Source: Candidatus Uhrbacteria bacterium
GTDB taxonomy: Bacteria; Patescibacteriota; Patescibacteriia; UBA9934
Direction: 5' to 3'
Length of the DNA: 40,778 bases
NCBI GenBank assembly: GCA_903827265.1
Contig: CAIKHN010000015.1
Span: forward strand, 1 to 40,778
Shown here: positions 38,834 through 40,778 of the stretch, piece by piece
How the letters are laid out: each line of letters opens with the position of its first letter
Numbering within the stretch: position 1 is the stretch's first letter
The notes under the pieces: model-generated
The model's database searches: none
Told to the model about the DNA's origin: nothing
What the model saw: the letters and a program-made list of their open reading frames with translations, nothing else
Position numbers and translations under genes: made by a program

Positions 38834-39679
38834 CGAAATTTTCCATCGGCTTCCTGGCATCCAAACGCGATGGATGTTGAAGTGCGTTTTGAAGTTGGAG
38901 TAGCCAATAAAATCATCAAACGGGAATGGATGCGGGCCGACGATGTCGCCAAAATTTGCGTGTACCATACCGCGCGCTGTGCATCGTTCGAACCACCACG
39001 CCACCAGCGCCACCATCGCGTGAGTCTTTCCTCCGTCGCCGGTAAAGCAGCCCACGAGGTATGAACTCTCTTTCGCCTCGAGGCAATAGCCGGCAATGAA
39101 TCCTGCGATCGGTTGATTATTGAGCGTCGCGATGAGCACCTCGACATCTTCCGGATGTGCCACGATATGGCGCTTGGCAAAGTCGAGGAACGTTTGATGG
39201 AGAGATTTTGGAACTTGCGACGTCGGCAGCATGACAGCCATTTCGTCGATTGTGCCAAAGCGAAGTTTAAGATCAGGATTCTTTCTCGCCGATGACAAAT
39301 GTCGACGAGCCTGCGAACTCCAGAGTTTTGTCGGCTCCGGCGTGAGAACGGTGAGCGCTTCAAAATGATTCATGCTAAACGCAAAAAATCCGGGAACTTT
39401 TCCTGGAAACGTTGGCGGAATCCATTCGTGAATGTGAATGAGGCTTTTGGATTCGAGTGTTGGAATCGAGAGGTCCTTTGTAAATGTTCTGTGCCAGGTG
39501 ATGAACCGATTTTGAAAATCGGTCACCGTATATCCGTTCTGGTGTTCGATGATGGGGAATGCGGTTTGCGTCGCTCGTCCTTTCCAGATCGATGCGTCAT
39601 GTGACGGGAATCCAGGTAATGGACAAATGTCCTTTACGATTCGAAGCCTGTTGAGATTTTGGAACAGCTTGAATCGCAT
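38822..39679 (-). CDS. GNAT/FemAB-like acyltransferase
   Basis: The 285-residue protein has the look of the FemAB-like GNAT fold: a beta-rich N-terminal half (YTVTDFQNRFITWHRTFTKD), RFGTIDEMAVMLPTSQ, and in the C-terminal half EVLIATLNNQPIAGFIAGYC and SSYLVGCFTGDGGKTHAMVA where the acyl-CoA or aminoacyl donor binds. It may acylate or aminoacylate a cell-envelope substrate. TACAAT (39689-39694, with TGC upstream on the minus strand) lies nine bases before the ATG, so the gene is likely leaderless. The exact family is uncertain. Confidence 0.7.
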   Translation of the reverse strand: MRFKLFQNLNRLRIVKDICPLPGFPSHDASIWKGRATQTAFPIIEHQNGYTVTDFQNRFITWHRTFTKDLSIPTLESKSLIHIHEWIPPTFPGKVPGFFAFSMNHFEALTVLTPEPTKLWSSQARRHLSSARKNPDLKLRFGTIDEMAVMLPTSQVPKSLHQTFLDFAKRHIVAHPEDVEVLIATLNNQPIAGFIAGYCLEAKESSYLVGCFTGDGGKTHAMVALVAWWFERCTARGMVHANFGDIVGPHPFPFDDFIGYSNFKTHFNIHRVWMPGSRWKISLTL

Positions 39680-39707
39680 ACTGTCGGGATTGTAGCAGGA
39701 AAGTCTT

Positions 39708-40778
39708 TTACTTTTTGAGTTTTGTTAACACCTTCCAGATTGGGAGTTTTGGTGTTTTTGCAACAGTTGGAAACGATGTACGAATGGCAGCAAGTGCGCC
39801 GTTGAGGCCGTCGAGCGTATACGTCACTCCACCAATAGTTGCAGTAAACATTGACGTTCCAGTTTTAGATTTCAATTGCATCGCGATTCCTGCCCCGCCA
39901 ACGGCGTAGTCGTAGCGCGAGCCATCTGGGTACGCAACGATGAATCCACCGGTTGTGGTTGATACGCCAACGGCAGTAACGATTCCCGTTGTGGTGAGCG
40001 GATTCATTCCGGCGTATGTTGGGTGCGTGCTGTTTTCAGCGACGGTGTTTACTTCGTCGATGTACGCATCGCCGTCGTTATCAACGCCATCACCGTAAAT
40101 TTCAATTCTGTTGTTTGGGTACGCGTCAGAATGGTTTGCGACGTAGCCTTTTGGTGCCGTTGCACTGCAAAGTGTAGTTGGGGTTGCGCTATCTCCGTAG
40201 CCGTCGCGATCTTGGTCCTTCCAGTAAGTTCGGTCTGTGGACACCGTTGAATCTGCGTCGTTGCAGTCGACGTCGCTGTACACGCCGTCGCTGTCTGCAT
40301 CAATAACTACGCACGCAGCAGGATAGCTTCCGTATCCGGTTACTCCGCCCGCATCATTTGCGAGAACAATGGTTCCGGTGCGCGACGTTGGGCAGCTGTC
40401 GTTGAGTGTAATGCCTTCCCATGATCCGGAGTCTGGGATTGTTGATGACGTAATGAGTGTTCCGTCGGTTTCGCGTTCCTCAACAAGATCGTATCCGTCG
40501 TATACCGCAAAAATTGTTTCGGTTGCCGAGTTGTACGAAAGCCCAGACAAATCGCTCATGCCTGATGTTGTTTTGATTCGGTCGAGGTACGTGATCGATC
40601 CACTCGTTGAGGTGTCGACGTCAAACACATACATGTCGGCGTCATACTGCCACCCTGCGTAAAAGACGCCGCCGCTTGCGGTGGTGCCGTATGGATGTTT
40701 ACCGTCCGGTACCCAAGTTAATGCTTCGAGACCGAGTTTTCCAACAGGATAAATATACGCCGATACGCTCCACGAATC
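39708..40778 (-). CDS. Secreted protein with MopE-type metal-binding repeat (5' part outside window)
   Basis: The frame is open to the window's last base, so only the C-terminal 356 residues are seen. The first 160 visible residues have a beta-propeller or phytase-like rhythm (KHPYGTTASGGVFYAGWQYD, SGLSYNSATETIFAVYDGYD). Then the repeats DADSDGVYSDVDCNDAD, DQDRDGYGDSATPT and YGDGVDNDGDAYIDE match the putative metal-binding motif of MopE and thrombospondin type 3-like calcium repeats. The C-terminus (FTATIGGVTYTLDGLNGALA) is unlike these repeats. A surface or exported role is likely. The start is not visible. Confidence 0.78.
   Translation of the reverse strand, partial: DSWSVSAYIYPVGKLGLEALTWVPDGKHPYGTTASGGVFYAGWQYDADMYVFDVDTSTSGSITYLDRIKTTSGMSDLSGLSYNSATETIFAVYDGYDLVEERETDGTLITSSTIPDSGSWEGITLNDSCPTSRTGTIVLANDAGGVTGYGSYPAACVVIDADSDGVYSDVDCNDADSTVSTDRTYWKDQDRDGYGDSATPTTLCSATAPKGYVANHSDAYPNNRIEIYGDGVDNDGDAYIDEVNTVAENSTHPTYAGMNPLTTTGIVTAVGVSTTTGGFIVAYPDGSRYDYAVGGAGIAMQLKSKTGTSMFTATIGGVTYTLDGLNGALAAIRTSFPTVAKTPKLPIWKVLTKLKK

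Overview
The window looks like a chromosomal segment of an uncultivated Patescibacteria (Candidate Phyla Radiation) bacterium. This is inferred from the density of family-unassignable proteins, short ribosomal-protein units (L28, L21), many genes whose -10 box lies right against the start codon (leaderless transcription), and short strong rho-independent hairpins. UGA is used as a stop, so the recoded Gracilibacteria/Absconditabacteria lineages are unlikely. I cannot fix the lineage further without a marker tree.

Region 1 (1-15500) is host-like: a CYTH/class IV adenylate cyclase cut by the window start, a DedA protein, a PadR-controlled membrane protein, an M29-like peptidase, rpmB (L28), a glycosyltransferase / FAD-disulfide reductase / WecA-like sugar-phosphate transferase operon, rplU (L21), a transglutaminase-like protein with a zinc ribbon, a rhodanese divergent from a viral-type topoisomerase IB, a secreted Ig-like protein, a MarR regulator with its own operator, and a PspC protein.

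Region 2 (15510 to at least 26954) is an integrated element in the 3' end of a tRNA-Trp gene. A large serine recombinase ends inside the tRNA gene on the opposite strand. Behind it lie a zinc-ribbon protein, a primase with an ATPase-like C-terminal half, an OB-like accessory protein, small proteins, and a 416-residue protein with a possible C-terminal winged helix. Divergent from these is a three-gene cargo: a C5 cytosine methyltransferase, a PLD-type endonuclease with a B3-like C-terminal domain, and a Z1-domain ATPase. This matches the layout of the ATP-dependent NgoAVII/CglI restriction systems. Two intergenic stretches of the element (17141-17275 and 22818-23000) fold into unusually elaborate hairpins with mutually exclusive pairings and are the best candidates for undescribed RNA or origin structures.

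Region 3 (27-32 kb) is accessory: two Nudix hydrolases, an overlapping unknown, a helical MazG-like protein, a palindrome cluster, a GIY-YIG protein and a P-loop kinase. Region 4 (32-40.8 kb) looks host-like again: a DUF2007-like protein, a membrane PH-like protein, a 942-residue unknown, a phosphodiester glycosidase, a DUF3298/RsiV-like lipoprotein or membrane protein, a DUF1003 protein, an acyltransferase, and the C-terminal part of a secreted protein with metal-binding repeats, cut by the window end.

Scattered through all this are four single-gene units of visibly higher G+C (about 4751-5418, 27029-27916, 30750-31583, 37461-38299). Each has its own promoter and terminator, and most have a Shine-Dalgarno sequence, unlike the neighbouring leaderless genes. 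They look like independently acquired one-gene cassettes.
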